In this document: positions 50,731-61,090 of the stretch, one piece after another
Numbering within the stretch: the stretch's first letter is position 1
How the letters are laid out: the number at the start of each line of letters is the position of its first letter
Assembly (NCBI GenBank): GCA_003279015.1
Contig: QCBV01000004.1
Location: 115,179-179,178, forward strand
Reading direction: 5' to 3'
DNA: 64,000 nucleotides
DNA from: Prochlorococcus sp. AG-347-J19
Lineage (GTDB): Bacteria > Cyanobacteriota > Cyanobacteriia > PCC-6307 > Cyanobiaceae
The notes under the pieces: generated by a model
Databases searched by the model: none
The model's input: the letters and a program-made list of their open reading frames with translations, nothing else
Told to the model about the DNA's origin: nothing
Translations under genes and position numbers: made by a program

Positions 50731-51425
50731 TTTAAAAGAATGTTAGTTTTTTTAAATCTCAACAGTTTCTCTAATAATCCAAATGCTGATGATTCATTAT
50801 AAAGATATTCTTTTGAATTAATATTAGTTTTTAAAATTTTCCCTGTGAGTTCAACAGAAAAAGTACTATCTATTTCTCCTTCTCTTTTTATTCTTTTAAT
50901 TGAAACTGATTTTTCATCAATAATCGGAGATTCTATTAATAAGGTGATCATTTCATTAATAGCTTTCAATGTAAAAGATTCTGCTTCTAAAAAAAAGAAA
51001 TTTTTATTTAGCTTATATTTTTTTAATTTAATATTTATTGGCATAGAGTTTTGAATATAGAAAGTAAAAAGATATGTAGGAGTAATTGATATGAAATTTG
51101 GTTTGAGTTCATTCATTTCTTTTTTGAATTTTTTAATATCAGTTTTTATTCTTTTAATTCTTTGCTGCACAAATATATATTCTTCATGTTTTGGTTTTAA
51201 TCTTCTTACAACAAAAGAAGGATATAAATTAAATATTTGAATTAATATTACTAAAAAAATAATGGAAAAGTTAGGGTAAAATAATAAAGGATTATCTTTA
51301 ATGTATTTTTTTAGAAGTTCAAATTTTTCTTTATATGAAGTTATTTTTTTGGATTCTATATTACCCCTAGGCTCCCATTGTTGAAGCTCTTTATAATTAT
51401 GAGCAAAATTATAATTTAGAGGCAT
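50727..51425 (-). CDS. pilN: PilN-like pilus alignment protein (232 aa)
   Basis: A cytoplasmic N-terminus of about 45 residues is followed by a helix (FSIIFLVILIQIFNLYPSFV), a coiled coil (YIFVQQRIKRIKTDIKKFKK) and a small C-terminal domain. In PilN the N-terminus binds PilM, encoded next door. It overlaps the PilM-like gene by 10 bp. The assignment is by topology and order. Confidence 0.7.
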   Translation of the reverse strand: MPLNYNFAHNYKELQQWEPRGNIESKKITSYKEKFELLKKYIKDNPLLFYPNFSIIFLVILIQIFNLYPSFVVRRLKPKHEEYIFVQQRIKRIKTDIKKFKKEMNELKPNFISITPTYLFTFYIQNSMPINIKLKKYKLNKNFFFLEAESFTLKAINEMITLLIESPIIDEKSVSIKRIKREGEIDSTFSVELTGKILKTNINSKEYLYNESSAFGLLEKLLRFKKTNILLK

Positions 51426-52939
51426 TTACTCGTAATCCCCAAAATAGTATTTAATTTTGAATTAATATTTGTAGTAAGCAAATCTTCTGAATCTTTTTTA
51501 TTGAATCTAAAATTAGTTTTATTTAATTCTGAAAATCTTACAAATGGATAAGGTAATTTTTGTGATTCATATTCAAAGTCATCTAATCCAAAACCAGTAA
51601 CATAAATGGTTTCTGGGAATTCCATTTTAAGATCATCAGTTAATAATTTTATAGATTTTATCAACCTAGAAAAGTAGCTCTCTACTAATTCTTTTTTTCT
51701 ATAAAGTGTTGAACCATATGGAATCTTCTGAGAACTTAATTCATAATCTCTATTGCTGATAAATATAGTAGTTGAATTAAATTCAATATCTATAATTATT
51801 TCCAGTTCATTTATTATTTTTTTGTTTTCTCTTAAAAAATCCATCTGATGGGGACCAGGGGTAGTAATGCCAACTACAGGATAATTAATTTTTCTCAGAG
51901 CATTTACCCATCCATTGATTAATGATTTACGAGTAAAGATAGCATTATATATAGAATCATTAACTTTTTGAATTTCTATTAATGTGTCTTGAGGCAAATA
52001 TGGACTTTTGCTATAAATAATTTCATCATTTTCGCTAACGTTATCTGATTTAATAGTATTAAAAGATTTAATAGTAAAAAAAGATGAGGAAAGTACAATT
52101 AGTATTGGCGAATTTTTAAGATCTAATACTTCAAAAGAATCTAGAGAAAGTTCAATCAATTCATCTACATTGTTTACTAAATCATCTCCAATTACACTTG
52201 CAGGAACTGGCAATTCTATTACTTTTTCCACATTATATATATTTTCTGAGGATTTCCATAGCTTGGAAATAAATAAAAAATGATCGCAATAATATAGTGA
52301 AGCTATGTATTCAGGTTTGGCAGGTGAAAGTGTTGATTTACTATCAAGTAAATTTGAAATTAATTTATAATTTCTAATTTTTTCTTGGAAAGTTTTTATA
52401 ATTTTTTTGTTGGCAAATTTAATCTTTTCATACTCACCAATTCCTGAGAATTTTTTATTTAAATGCAAACTTAAATATTTTTTGTATTTTATTTTATCTA
52501 TTTTTCCTTCTATTCTAAAATTTGAAAATAAATTTCTTATTTGTGATTTATAATTTTTTTCCTCTAAGATTGGTTTAACTTTTGAAAAAGTTATAAACTT
52601 ATTCAAATTTTTTAGACTTTTAATAATATTAAGATTAGTGGGAGTTTTTAATCTTTTGAACCTATTCTTATTGAATTTTAAATTTATATTTTTTTCTTTT
52701 TCAATAAAGGAAAAATATCTATCTAATTTTTTTAATTGACTAGGGCTAATAACCTTTTTATTGAGAAAGCGATTTAAGTTTTTATTAACTTTAAATAATT
52801 TAGCCTTTAAAAGCTTAAACTGATCATCCTCAATAATAGTGATATCAAGTATATTGTTCATTTGCTTTTTATATTTACAACTTAGATCCTTAAGTAAATT
52901 AAGAAAGTTAATTTTTTTATTTTTCTTTATGTCGGTCAT
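51416..52939 (-). CDS. pilM: PilM-like cytoplasmic actin-fold protein (507 aa)
   Basis: The actin-fold features are loose but visible: LIVLSS strand, VGITTPGPHQMDFLRENKKI, IDIEFNSTTIFISNRDYELS (phosphate loop region) and ETIYVTGFGLDD. About 150 basic, helical residues precede the fold, making it longer than the ~350 usual for PilM. PilM links the motor ATPases to PilN. It overlaps the PilP-like stop by 4 bp. Confidence 0.65.
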   Translation of the reverse strand: MTDIKKNKKINFLNLLKDLSCKYKKQMNNILDITIIEDDQFKLLKAKLFKVNKNLNRFLNKKVISPSQLKKLDRYFSFIEKEKNINLKFNKNRFKRLKTPTNLNIIKSLKNLNKFITFSKVKPILEEKNYKSQIRNLFSNFRIEGKIDKIKYKKYLSLHLNKKFSGIGEYEKIKFANKKIIKTFQEKIRNYKLISNLLDSKSTLSPAKPEYIASLYYCDHFLFISKLWKSSENIYNVEKVIELPVPASVIGDDLVNNVDELIELSLDSFEVLDLKNSPILIVLSSSFFTIKSFNTIKSDNVSENDEIIYSKSPYLPQDTLIEIQKVNDSIYNAIFTRKSLINGWVNALRKINYPVVGITTPGPHQMDFLRENKKIINELEIIIDIEFNSTTIFISNRDYELSSQKIPYGSTLYRKKELVESYFSRLIKSIKLLTDDLKMEFPETIYVTGFGLDDFEYESQKLPYPFVRFSELNKTNFRFNKKDSEDLLTTNINSKLNTILGITSKCL

Positions 52940-53406
52940 TTTTCTAAAAATTTTAATTTAAATTCATTTTCACCATTTGTGAAAATAACAGTTTCATTTT
53001 CTAGAGATATTTTTTTAATTTTTAATTCTTTGTTAATAAATTCACCCTCTTTGAATAAATTCAAACCATCAGAAGATGCAAGCATCACACTTAGTTGATC
53101 TCCTGTTTGAATTATTCCTTTTAAAGTAAAAAATTTTTTTGGATTGATCCCAATTTCCTCGATGCTTTTATTTAAGCTTAAAAATGGATTCCTTTCGCTA
53201 TTAACAGAATTTGATGCTACCTCTATTAGAGGTAAAGGGAGAGTTTTAAGTTCAATTTGATTTTTTTTTGAATTTTTACTTTTAATTGGTAAGTTATGTA
53301 ATTTAATATCTTTTTTTGTTCTAGGTTCTTCTGCAAGTACTAGAAGGGAATTACTAAGAAGTCCAACTATAAATACAAAAAATAAAAATTTTATAAATTT
53401 TTTCAT
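52936..53406 (-). CDS. pilP: PilP-like periplasmic protein (156 aa)
   Basis: A signal peptide (FIKFLFFVFIVGLLSNSLLVLA) precedes a disordered basic linker and a small beta domain from RNPFLSLNKS to the end. LKGIIQTGDQLSVMLASSDG, EGEFINKELKIKKISLENET and VIFTNGENEFKLKF recall PilP, which joins PilN/O to PilQ. No lipobox cysteine is seen. It is the first gene of the five-gene operon. Confidence 0.65.
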   Translation of the reverse strand: MKKFIKFLFFVFIVGLLSNSLLVLAEEPRTKKDIKLHNLPIKSKNSKKNQIELKTLPLPLIEVASNSVNSERNPFLSLNKSIEEIGINPKKFFTLKGIIQTGDQLSVMLASSDGLNLFKEGEFINKELKIKKISLENETVIFTNGENEFKLKFLEK

Positions 53407-53569
53407 TTTAAATTAAAGTTAAATTTTTTATATCGATATTCTATTTTTTTCAATTTTATTAGAAATAATATGGCTATTATAGCTTTATAAATTTTATAAG
53501 CCAGAAAATATTTTTTTTATATAATTTATAATAGGTATTAAATTTTCTTAATTATATTTTTTACCAATT

Positions 53570-55354
53570 ATGGTTAATAGAGAAATGATAGTTAGTGATA
53601 TTCAAAAGAGTTTGAATAATAGTGTTTGTGAAGATGCTGGGATAATACCTGTGAGTATCGAGGTGGGAATAATTGAAATAGGAGCAATGAATCCTGACTT
53701 TATTAGAGTTAAAGAAGTTATAAGTGATATTAAGAGGCGTTTTAATGTTGAAGTTATCTTAAAACAAATAACTTCATCGGAATGGGAAGAATGGTTTGAA
53801 AATAACTCATTAACACAAACCAATGATGATAATGAATTAAAAAATGTAATAAAAGATACTAGTGAGGAAATAAATATCCAATCAAACTCAAATGAAGATT
53901 TTTCTGACGATTATCAAAATGATGATGTAGATAATTTTAATATTATAGAAAATGATGAAAATAATGATTCAATAAATATAAATTATTCAAATCAAACTAA
54001 TAAATTTCATTATGGGTCCAAAGAAATAGAAGAAAAAGAAATTGAGGAAGATGCTCAAAACGATAAGGCTTTAATTAAACTCGCACAAACCAATTTAGGT
54101 GAAGATTTTGAAAATGATGTAGATAGTTTTTTTGGAGATGAAATTACAAAATCTAAGGATCCAGTAATATCTGGGGTAGGGTCATTGTTAAGTAAGTGTT
54201 TCGCACTTAATGCATCTGATATTCATATAGAACCCCTAGAAGACAGATTAAGAATACGCTATAGAATTGATGGAATGCTCGATGAGGTATTCGCTTTCCC
54301 AAGATCTCATATAAGCCCAATCGTCAGTAGGATAAAGATTATGAGCAATCTAGATATAGCTGAAAAAAGAATACCGCAAGATGGAAGAATAAGATGTTTG
54401 TTAAGGGGTAGAAAATCCGATTTTCGAGTTAGCACTTTACCAGGTAAATGGGGAGAAAAAGTCGTTCTCAGAGTTTTAGAAAGCGATAGTTCAGTACTTA
54501 ATCTTTCAAAATTAATAACTGAAAAAAGTGAATTAGATTTAATAAGATTGATGTCTAAAACTCCCTATGGAATTGTGGTTGTGGTCGGTCCGACTGGAAG
54601 TGGAAAATCTACGACTCTATATTCAATGTTGAGCGAATTAAATTCTCCTGGAGTAAATATTAGTACCGTTGAGGATCCAGTTGAATACACTTTGGATGGC
54701 ATTCATCAAGTGCAAGTAATTAGAGAAAAAGGTCTTGATTTCGCAAGGGCTTTGAGATCTTTGATGAGACAAGATCCAGATATAATTTTAGTAGGTGAGA
54801 CTAGAGATAAAGAAACTGCCCAAGCTGCAATGGAAGCAGCGTTAACTGGACATATGGTTTTTACTACTCTTCATGCAAACGATACTGCAACTGCAATTAC
54901 ACGTCTCTCTGAGATGAATATCCCTCCCTATTTGATTGGAGCCTCAATTGTTGGAGTAGTTGCTCAAAGATTAGTTAGAAAAGTTTGTTTGTCATGTAGT
55001 TCTGTTAAATCTTTAAAGAAGGGAAAAGATGACAGAGCTATAAAGTTTGGATTAAATAAAGCAAGAAAAATAAATCAAACTAACAATGAATCAAATAGTA
55101 AATTGTGCCCAGTTTGTGGAGGTATCGGATATAAAGGAAGAGTAGGGATTTATGAAGTTATGAAAATAAATGAAAATTTACGAGAGTTAATTATGAAAGA
55201 AAGCACAGCGGATGTAATAAGGTCAAAAGCTTTTTTGTTAGAAGGTAGGAGTTTATTAGATTATGGAATGGAACTTGTAAAAAAAGAATTAACTACTATT
55301 GAGGAAGTAGAAAGAGTTTGCTTACTTGAGGAACCATTACCTGAGGAATTATGA
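53570..55354 (+). CDS. pilB: pilus extension ATPase PilB
   Basis: An N-terminal T2SSE-like domain (about 1-75) leads into an acidic, Asn-rich insert (about 80-165). The motor core follows: ASDIHIEPLEDRLRIRYRID, Walker A GPTGSGKSTT (about 339-348), Asp box and Walker B DPDIILVGETRDKETAQAA. A zinc site uses CLSCSS and CPVCGG (about 472-515). It powers pilus assembly from the cytoplasm. It overlaps pilT by 4 bp. Confidence 0.95.
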   Translation: MVNREMIVSDIQKSLNNSVCEDAGIIPVSIEVGIIEIGAMNPDFIRVKEVISDIKRRFNVEVILKQITSSEWEEWFENNSLTQTNDDNELKNVIKDTSEEINIQSNSNEDFSDDYQNDDVDNFNIIENDENNDSININYSNQTNKFHYGSKEIEEKEIEEDAQNDKALIKLAQTNLGEDFENDVDSFFGDEITKSKDPVISGVGSLLSKCFALNASDIHIEPLEDRLRIRYRIDGMLDEVFAFPRSHISPIVSRIKIMSNLDIAEKRIPQDGRIRCLLRGRKSDFRVSTLPGKWGEKVVLRVLESDSSVLNLSKLITEKSELDLIRLMSKTPYGIVVVVGPTGSGKSTTLYSMLSELNSPGVNISTVEDPVEYTLDGIHQVQVIREKGLDFARALRSLMRQDPDIILVGETRDKETAQAAMEAALTGHMVFTTLHANDTATAITRLSEMNIPPYLIGASIVGVVAQRLVRKVCLSCSSVKSLKKGKDDRAIKFGLNKARKINQTNNESNSKLCPVCGGIGYKGRVGIYEVMKINENLRELIMKESTADVIRSKAFLLEGRSLLDYGMELVKKELTTIEEVERVCLLEEPLPEEL

Positions 55355-56427
55355 AATTAACTCAACTAATGTCTGATTTAGTTAAAAGAAATGGGTCAGA
55401 TTTACATCTGACTGGCAATTCTATTCCTTTTTTTAGGGTTCAAGGTCAAATAATTCCTGCTGATTCAGATATTTTCTCTTCTGAAGAGTTAAAGGATCAA
55501 TTAACTAAAATTCTCGGAAGAGAAAAAATGGATAACTTTCAGAAAGAAAAAGAATTGGACTGTAGTTATGGTCTTAAAGGAATTGCCCGATTCAGAATAA
55601 ATATTTTTTTTGATAGAGGTAATATTTCATGTGTGATGAGGGCTTTAAGTACTTCCATTCCAAGTTTCTCTAAAATTGGATTACCTGATAGTGTTCAGCA
55701 ATTATTAAATAGACCAAGAGGCCTAATGTTGGTTACTGGACCTACGGGCTCTGGAAAGACTACTACATTAGCAAGTTCTATTGATTGGATAAATAGTAAT
55801 AAAGCCCATCATATTCTTACTATTGAAGATCCAATAGAGTTTATTTATGAAAACAAAAATTGTCTTATTAGGCAAAGAGAAGTTGGTGAAGACACATACT
55901 CTTTTTCAAAAGCTTTAAGATCCGCCCTTCGAGAAGATCCTGATATTATTCTCGTTGGCGAGATGAGAGATTTGGAAACAATAAGTCTTGCTATTACAGC
56001 AGCTGAAACTGGACATTTAGTAATGGGAACCCTTCATACTGCTTCAGCATCGCAGACAATTGATAGGATTATTGATGTTTTTCCGACCTCTCAACAAACA
56101 CAAGTTAGAGTTCAACTTTCTTCTTCTTTGATAGGAGTAATTTCCCAGACTCTATGTAAAACTATTGATAATAAAAGATCATTAGCAGCTGAAATTCTTG
56201 TGAATAATAATGCAATTGCTAATTTAATCAGAGAAGCAAAATCGTCTCAAGTATATTCTCAACTTCAAATTGGAACAAAATTTGGGATGCAAACATTAGA
56301 GCAACATTTATCTAACTTAGTAAAGAGGGGAGTAATTACAAATGAAGAGGCAGTTTATAAGTGTAATAGACCAACAGTTTTAAAAGGACTTTTAGAGGAA
56401 TTAAACACTACGTCAATTAAAGAATAA
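55351..56427 (+). CDS. pilT: pilus retraction ATPase PilT
   Basis: SDLHLTGNSIPFFRVQGQII is the N-terminal PAS-like region. Walker A GPTGSGKTTT lies near residue 129 and Walker B is LREDPDIILVGEMRDLETIS. AETGHLVMGTLHTASASQTI is the PilT HIS box and the end is of PilT type (ILVNNNAIANLIREAKSSQV). The 358 residues are normal. Its presence implies retractable pili. It lies 5 bp before pilC. Confidence 0.95.
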   Translation: MKLTQLMSDLVKRNGSDLHLTGNSIPFFRVQGQIIPADSDIFSSEELKDQLTKILGREKMDNFQKEKELDCSYGLKGIARFRINIFFDRGNISCVMRALSTSIPSFSKIGLPDSVQQLLNRPRGLMLVTGPTGSGKTTTLASSIDWINSNKAHHILTIEDPIEFIYENKNCLIRQREVGEDTYSFSKALRSALREDPDIILVGEMRDLETISLAITAAETGHLVMGTLHTASASQTIDRIIDVFPTSQQTQVRVQLSSSLIGVISQTLCKTIDNKRSLAAEILVNNNAIANLIREAKSSQVYSQLQIGTKFGMQTLEQHLSNLVKRGVITNEEAVYKCNRPTVLKGLLEELNTTSIKE

Positions 56428-56432
56428 ATTAG

Positions 56433-57773
56433 ATGAAATACTCTTATATAACTGACTTGAAATTAAGAAATATAATGCGTTTAGCCAATAAAAAAAGAAA
56501 ATTTTCTGGAAATTCAATAAAAATATCCAAAAGCAATAATAAGATTAAAAAAATACCAGTAACTTCTCAAGAAAAAAGAAAAAAATACCAAAGTAAAGTT
56601 TATGCACTTCAAACATATATGGAGGAAAGTAAGCAAAGATCAAAAATTAAGGCTGATGGCAAGATGGGCGCACTAAGAGGAGATGGCCAAAAATTAAAAA
56701 AACCAAAAAAAATGAAAAATAAAAAATTAAAAGCACCCCCAACAAAAGATCTTGCAGTTACAACCAAACAATTATCATCAATGATCAAAACAGGGTTACC
56801 TCTTTTAGATTCATTAAATATTATTTCTGATACTGCTGAGAATGTGACAATTAAATATGTATTTAAGGAGACCTCCTTGGGGATAAGTAAAGGATTATCT
56901 ATGTCTGAGAATTTAGAGAAATATCCAGAGGTTTTTAATGAAATGTATCTTGCTCTTGTATCTGCAGGAGAAACTGCAGGATTATTACCAGATACTCTTG
57001 AAAGAGAGGCAAAATTGCTTGAGAGTCTAGCAAAAATTAAGGGTCAAATTAAAAGTGCAATGGCCTATCCAATCGCTATCTTTACATTGACAATTGCTGT
57101 TGTTATTGCAATGTTGATTTTTGTAATACCAATATTTGTTGATATTTATGAGCAATCTAATGCAAAATTGCCAACCATTACTCAATTATTAGTAGACGCA
57201 TCGAATCAACTAATTAGTTTAAATTTTTATATAAAAGCTATTCCAACAGTATTTATCCTGTTCCAAGCATATAAATATATTTCGAGAAGACCTTCAGTTT
57301 TGTGGTGGTTTGATAGATCTATGTTATACCTTCCTGTAGTAAAAGATCTTGTAACTAAGTCATGCTTAGCAAATTTTTCAAGAACTCTTTCTGCATTAAA
57401 TTCTGCAGGAGTTCCAATTTTAGAAGCACTTTCTATTTCTAGGAAGACAATATCAAATAGAATTTTCAAAAAAATAATAGATAAAATGTATCAAGATATT
57501 CAATCTGGTAATGCAATTTATAAGGTTTTGGAAAAAGAGATTGTAATTCCAGTAATGTTTACATCAATGTTTCGAATTGGAGAAGAAACTGGTGAATTAA
57601 GCCAAATGATCAATAAATTAGCTGATTTTTATGAGGAAGAGGTTACTGCGAGTGTTAAAACTTTAACTTCGATTATGGAACCTTTATTAATTGTTTTTGT
57701 AGCAGTCATTGTAGCAGTAATATTAATAGCTATGTATTTACCAATGTTTAGTATGATGGATACGGTTGGTTGA
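56433..57773 (+). CDS. pilC: pilus platform protein PilC
   Basis: Inner-membrane platform with two tandem GspF domains: KDLAVTTKQLSSMIKTGLPL and LVTKSCLANFSRTLSALNSA start them. Three helices are present (AIFTLTIAVVIAMLIFVIPI; FYIKAIPTVFILFQAY; LLIVFVAVIVAVILIAMYLP). About 100 Lys/Arg-rich residues precede the first domain, opposite in charge to the acidic insert of PilB. It is the last of the pilB-T-C operon. Confidence 0.93.
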   Translation: MKYSYITDLKLRNIMRLANKKRKFSGNSIKISKSNNKIKKIPVTSQEKRKKYQSKVYALQTYMEESKQRSKIKADGKMGALRGDGQKLKKPKKMKNKKLKAPPTKDLAVTTKQLSSMIKTGLPLLDSLNIISDTAENVTIKYVFKETSLGISKGLSMSENLEKYPEVFNEMYLALVSAGETAGLLPDTLEREAKLLESLAKIKGQIKSAMAYPIAIFTLTIAVVIAMLIFVIPIFVDIYEQSNAKLPTITQLLVDASNQLISLNFYIKAIPTVFILFQAYKYISRRPSVLWWFDRSMLYLPVVKDLVTKSCLANFSRTLSALNSAGVPILEALSISRKTISNRIFKKIIDKMYQDIQSGNAIYKVLEKEIVIPVMFTSMFRIGEETGELSQMINKLADFYEEEVTASVKTLTSIMEPLLIVFVAVIVAVILIAMYLPMFSMMDTVG

Positions 57774-57807
57774 AAATTGTTAAAAAAATAATATCGAATA
57801 TTTAATG

Positions 57808-58620
57808 TTAAAAAATTATTTTAAAAAAAATATCATCACCATATAACCAAATTAAAAATCCAGCAATAGATAAAAACGGACCAAATGGTATTAATTGCCC
57901 TTTTTTAATACTTTTTATTGTTAATCCAAAAATTACAAATAGCCCAGAGATTATAAAAGATAACCAGATGGAAATAATTACTCCGGGAAAACCTATCCAA
58001 AAGCCTATCATTCCAGCCAATTTAGCGTCTCCTAAACCCATTGATGGTTTTTTGAAAATTATTTCACCAAATTTCATTATTAAAATTATTATTAAAAAAC
58101 CCAAAATGCCAGAAATTAAAGACTCAAATATATTTAAAAATAAATTCTGATTATTTAATATTGCAGAAAATATTGATGCAGCTAATCCAAATAAAAATCC
58201 AACCAATATTATTGAGTTAGGAATCCATAGAAATTCATAATCAATAATTGAAATTGGTAATAGGATTAAAATAAAAACCCAACTGAAAAAAAGATTAAGA
58301 GCAAAATTTTCAAAAAAAGTATCTTTAGGAATAGCATTAAAACTCAAGAAAAATAAAATCCCTGTGGCAAGTTCTGTTAATGGATACTTAATAGAAATTT
58401 TTTTATCACAGTTTGAACATTTCCCTTTGAGTTTTATCCAACTATAGATTGGGATATTTTCATTCCAGCTTATTTTTTTATTGCATTTAGGACAAAAACT
58501 TCTAGGTTTAACGACCGACTTATTTTTTGGAAGCCTATAAATTACTACATTTAGAAAACTCCCAAAAATAAGTCCAAAAAATATTGAACTGCATCCAAAT
58601 AATATTTTGGAATAAAGCAT
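57808..58620 (-). CDS. pilD: prepilin leader peptidase/N-methyltransferase PilD
   Basis: Aspartyl membrane protease that cuts prepilins and methylates the new Phe1. The cytoplasmic loop holds two CxxC pairs (SFCPKCNKKISW and KGKCSNCDKK). Catalytic Asp residues lie in SIIDYEFLWIPN and GLGDAKLAGMIGFW. Eight helices fit in 270 residues. It converges on pilC and serves all pilins in the locus. Confidence 0.95.
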   Translation of the reverse strand: MLYSKILFGCSSIFFGLIFGSFLNVVIYRLPKNKSVVKPRSFCPKCNKKISWNENIPIYSWIKLKGKCSNCDKKISIKYPLTELATGILFFLSFNAIPKDTFFENFALNLFFSWVFILILLPISIIDYEFLWIPNSIILVGFLFGLAASIFSAILNNQNLFLNIFESLISGILGFLIIILIMKFGEIIFKKPSMGLGDAKLAGMIGFWIGFPGVIISIWLSFIISGLFVIFGLTIKSIKKGQLIPFGPFLSIAGFLIWLYGDDIFFKIIF

Positions 58621-58763
58621 TATTAAATTTATTTAATATTAATCATTTATAAAAAATCAAATAGATTTTTAATATAAAAGATTTTTCTCTTATATTATTT
58701 TAACTAAAAAAAATTGCCAATCAGTGGGAAAAATTATATATTTAATGAATAAAAGGTTGGTTT

Positions 58764-60644
58764 ATGAGCAATAAAAAAGAAGGCTCATCAGATAGTCTTG
58801 ATAAATTAAATATTGATTCCGAAAACAATAAAAAAAATGTTTTGAGAAAAAATAATGAAGTTAAAGATGGATTAAATAATCAAGAAAATAATAACAGTAA
58901 TATACAAATAAATTCAATTAAAGAAATATCAATTGAAGGAGAATCATTTGAAATTGAATATTCAATTGAACAAATACAGAATCCTATGGATAAAGTTTCA
59001 GATTTAAAAAGATTTAATCTTGAAAGAATTCGAAACTCGCAAAAATTTGATTTGGAATATAAAAATAAATACTACGAAGAATATAATAACTTTGACCAAT
59101 TTAATTATGATTCAAATTCAATAGATAGTTATGAAAATCAAGAAATTTCTTTAATAGAATTTAATCAAAATAAATTTATAGAATTCAAAAATAAAGAAGA
59201 TATTTTTGAACTTGAATCACCAAAATTATCCGACTCAGGATGTGGCAATCATGAAATTCCTTCTCCTATAAATTTTTCAAGTACAGATGGCTATGGACAT
59301 GTAAATATCGAAAGGGCATTTGAGATTCTTAAAGGTATTGATATTTCATCAAAAGATGATTTGGGAGGTAATTTATGGGGTTTAGATAATATTGGAGCCC
59401 CTGAGGTTTGGACAAGTACAGGATGCTTTAGTGGTAGTACAGGGAAAGATGTTGTTGTTGCTGTATTAGATACTGGGCTTGATTATAGTCATTCTGAGTT
59501 TTCTGGGAGGATTGTAGATGGATATGATTTTATTGATGATGATGCTATCGCAGAAGATATTCATGGACACGGGACTCATTGTGCCGGAACCATATTAGGC
59601 GCTAATGATGGCATTGGAATTACAGGTGTTGCTTATGATGCAAAAATCATGCCAATAAAGGTTTTAAATAATAGTGGCTCTGGATCTGTAACAGGAATAG
59701 TCGCTGGAATGAGATGGGCTGTAGATAATGGAGCAGATATACTTAATCTTTCTTTAGGAGGTAGTTGGCCAAATAGTAATTATTTGGATGCTTTAAAATA
59801 TGCTGCTGATAATGGAGTTGTGGTAGCGATGGCTTCAGGAAATTCTTACGCTAGTCAACCTGGATATCCAGCTAGATATGCTACGGATTATGGAATAGCA
59901 GTTGGTGCTGTTGATATAAACAGAAATGATGCTGGTTTTTCTAATCGCGCGGGCGATACCATCATGGATTATGTCTCTGCACCTGGCGTTAGTGTTTATT
60001 CATCTCTTCCAGGAGGAGGATATGCAAGTTGGAGTGGTACATCAATGGCTGCTCCTCATGTTGCTGGAATGGCCGCATTGTTGAAAAGCTATGATAAAAC
60101 TTTAACTCCATCACAAATAGAAACTTTAATTTGTGCATCAGCATCTAATTCGGATTCAAACTCTTCTAATAATTCAAATAATTATTTTGAATCTAATTCA
60201 GAATTTAATATGTTCTATTCCGAAGACTTTAATGATTTGTTCTTTGAATCCAATGAATTAATCCCAGGTTATGAAAATAGTTTTGATTCAAATTCTACTG
60301 GTTCAAATTATTTGGATTGGGCCCTAGATTTAATTGGTGAGAATAATGAAAAAATGTACATAGCAGGAAAAGATGGATTTTATGAAGACCAAATTAAAAA
60401 TGAAATTGAAGAAATAGATTTAATTGTTGCTGAATTTAATAATGAAAAAGAAATTAAAGAAGAAGAGAAAGCGTATATAGGAGGAACAGATGGATTTTAT
60501 GAAGACCAAATTAAAAATGGAACTGTTGTGGGCTTTAACTCTAATTTAGAAAATGAAAATAATTTTTTTGAAGATAATTTAATTATGAGTAATAATAGTT
60601 TCCAAAATTATTTAGAAAATCAAAATAATCAACATTCTGTTTAA
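58764..60644 (+). CDS. subtilisin-like serine protease without signal peptide (626 aa)
   Basis: S8 family. The triad is Asp236 (AVLDTGLDYSH), His269 (HGHGTHCAGT) and Ser427 (SGTSMAAPHVAG). About 200 acidic, Asn-rich residues precede the catalytic domain, with no Sec signal. A C-terminal tail carries two near-identical YIAGKDGFYEDQIKN / YIGGTDGFYEDQIKN repeats 42 residues apart, amid Glu/Asn-rich sequence. The lack of a signal and the neighbouring type I exporter suggest secretion by that route. I see no RTX repeats. Confidence 0.88.
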   Translation: MSNKKEGSSDSLDKLNIDSENNKKNVLRKNNEVKDGLNNQENNNSNIQINSIKEISIEGESFEIEYSIEQIQNPMDKVSDLKRFNLERIRNSQKFDLEYKNKYYEEYNNFDQFNYDSNSIDSYENQEISLIEFNQNKFIEFKNKEDIFELESPKLSDSGCGNHEIPSPINFSSTDGYGHVNIERAFEILKGIDISSKDDLGGNLWGLDNIGAPEVWTSTGCFSGSTGKDVVVAVLDTGLDYSHSEFSGRIVDGYDFIDDDAIAEDIHGHGTHCAGTILGANDGIGITGVAYDAKIMPIKVLNNSGSGSVTGIVAGMRWAVDNGADILNLSLGGSWPNSNYLDALKYAADNGVVVAMASGNSYASQPGYPARYATDYGIAVGAVDINRNDAGFSNRAGDTIMDYVSAPGVSVYSSLPGGGYASWSGTSMAAPHVAGMAALLKSYDKTLTPSQIETLICASASNSDSNSSNNSNNYFESNSEFNMFYSEDFNDLFFESNELIPGYENSFDSNSTGSNYLDWALDLIGENNEKMYIAGKDGFYEDQIKNEIEEIDLIVAEFNNEKEIKEEEKAYIGGTDGFYEDQIKNGTVVGFNSNLENENNFFEDNLIMSNNSFQNYLENQNNQHSV

Positions 60645-60652
60645 AAAGATAA

Positions 60653-61081
60653 TTGCTTGAAAGTTTTCTCCTATCCTATTTTTTAATTACAAAACAGCCC
60701 ATATTTATTTCTATGGAGAATAATACTTTTATTTTAAAAGGATTTGTAAAAAGTTATTCAGGTAATCAAATGAATATTAATGAAGCAAAGGGAAGTGTTA
60801 AAAAATCTTATAAATTATTAGTTGTTGAGGGCATACATAAACACTATGGGAGCTCGGATTTTGATATAAATTTATCGAATTTAAATCATAAAATAATTAA
60901 AACCAAAGTTAATGGAGAATTTTATATTGAGTTAAATGAAGGTCTCTATACTTTCTTTATTTTGAAAGATAATAAAGCTTATTTAAATAATTTTGATGGA
61001 GTAGGTAACTATAGTCATATAGAAGTCAAAGACAATATTAACAACTTTATTATTCGAGATTATCAAAATGCTTATTTCTAA
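60653..61081 (+). CDS. small beta-sandwich protein beside the protease (142 aa, TTG start uncertain)
   Basis: TTG gives a hydrophobic head (LESFLLSYFLITKQPIFIS); the ATG at 60713 would start MENNTFILKGFVKSYSGNQM and leave 122 residues. The body (GDxDINLSN-type strands, KTKVNGEFYIELNEGLYTFF, AYLNNFDGVGNYSHIEV) resembles carboxypeptidase-regulatory-like or prealbumin domains. It lies 8 bp after the protease gene, so it is probably coexpressed. It may be an inhibitor, chaperone or surface partner; this is inference. Confidence 0.6.
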   Translation: MLESFLLSYFLITKQPIFISMENNTFILKGFVKSYSGNQMNINEAKGSVKKSYKLLVVEGIHKHYGSSDFDINLSNLNHKIIKTKVNGEFYIELNEGLYTFFILKDNKAYLNNFDGVGNYSHIEVKDNINNFIIRDYQNAYF

Positions 61082-61090
61082 ATTAAAAAT

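Noticed and set aside
58764..60644. RTX calcium-binding repeats in the protease tail
   Set aside because: No GGxGxDxxx nonapeptides are present; the repeats are of a different type.
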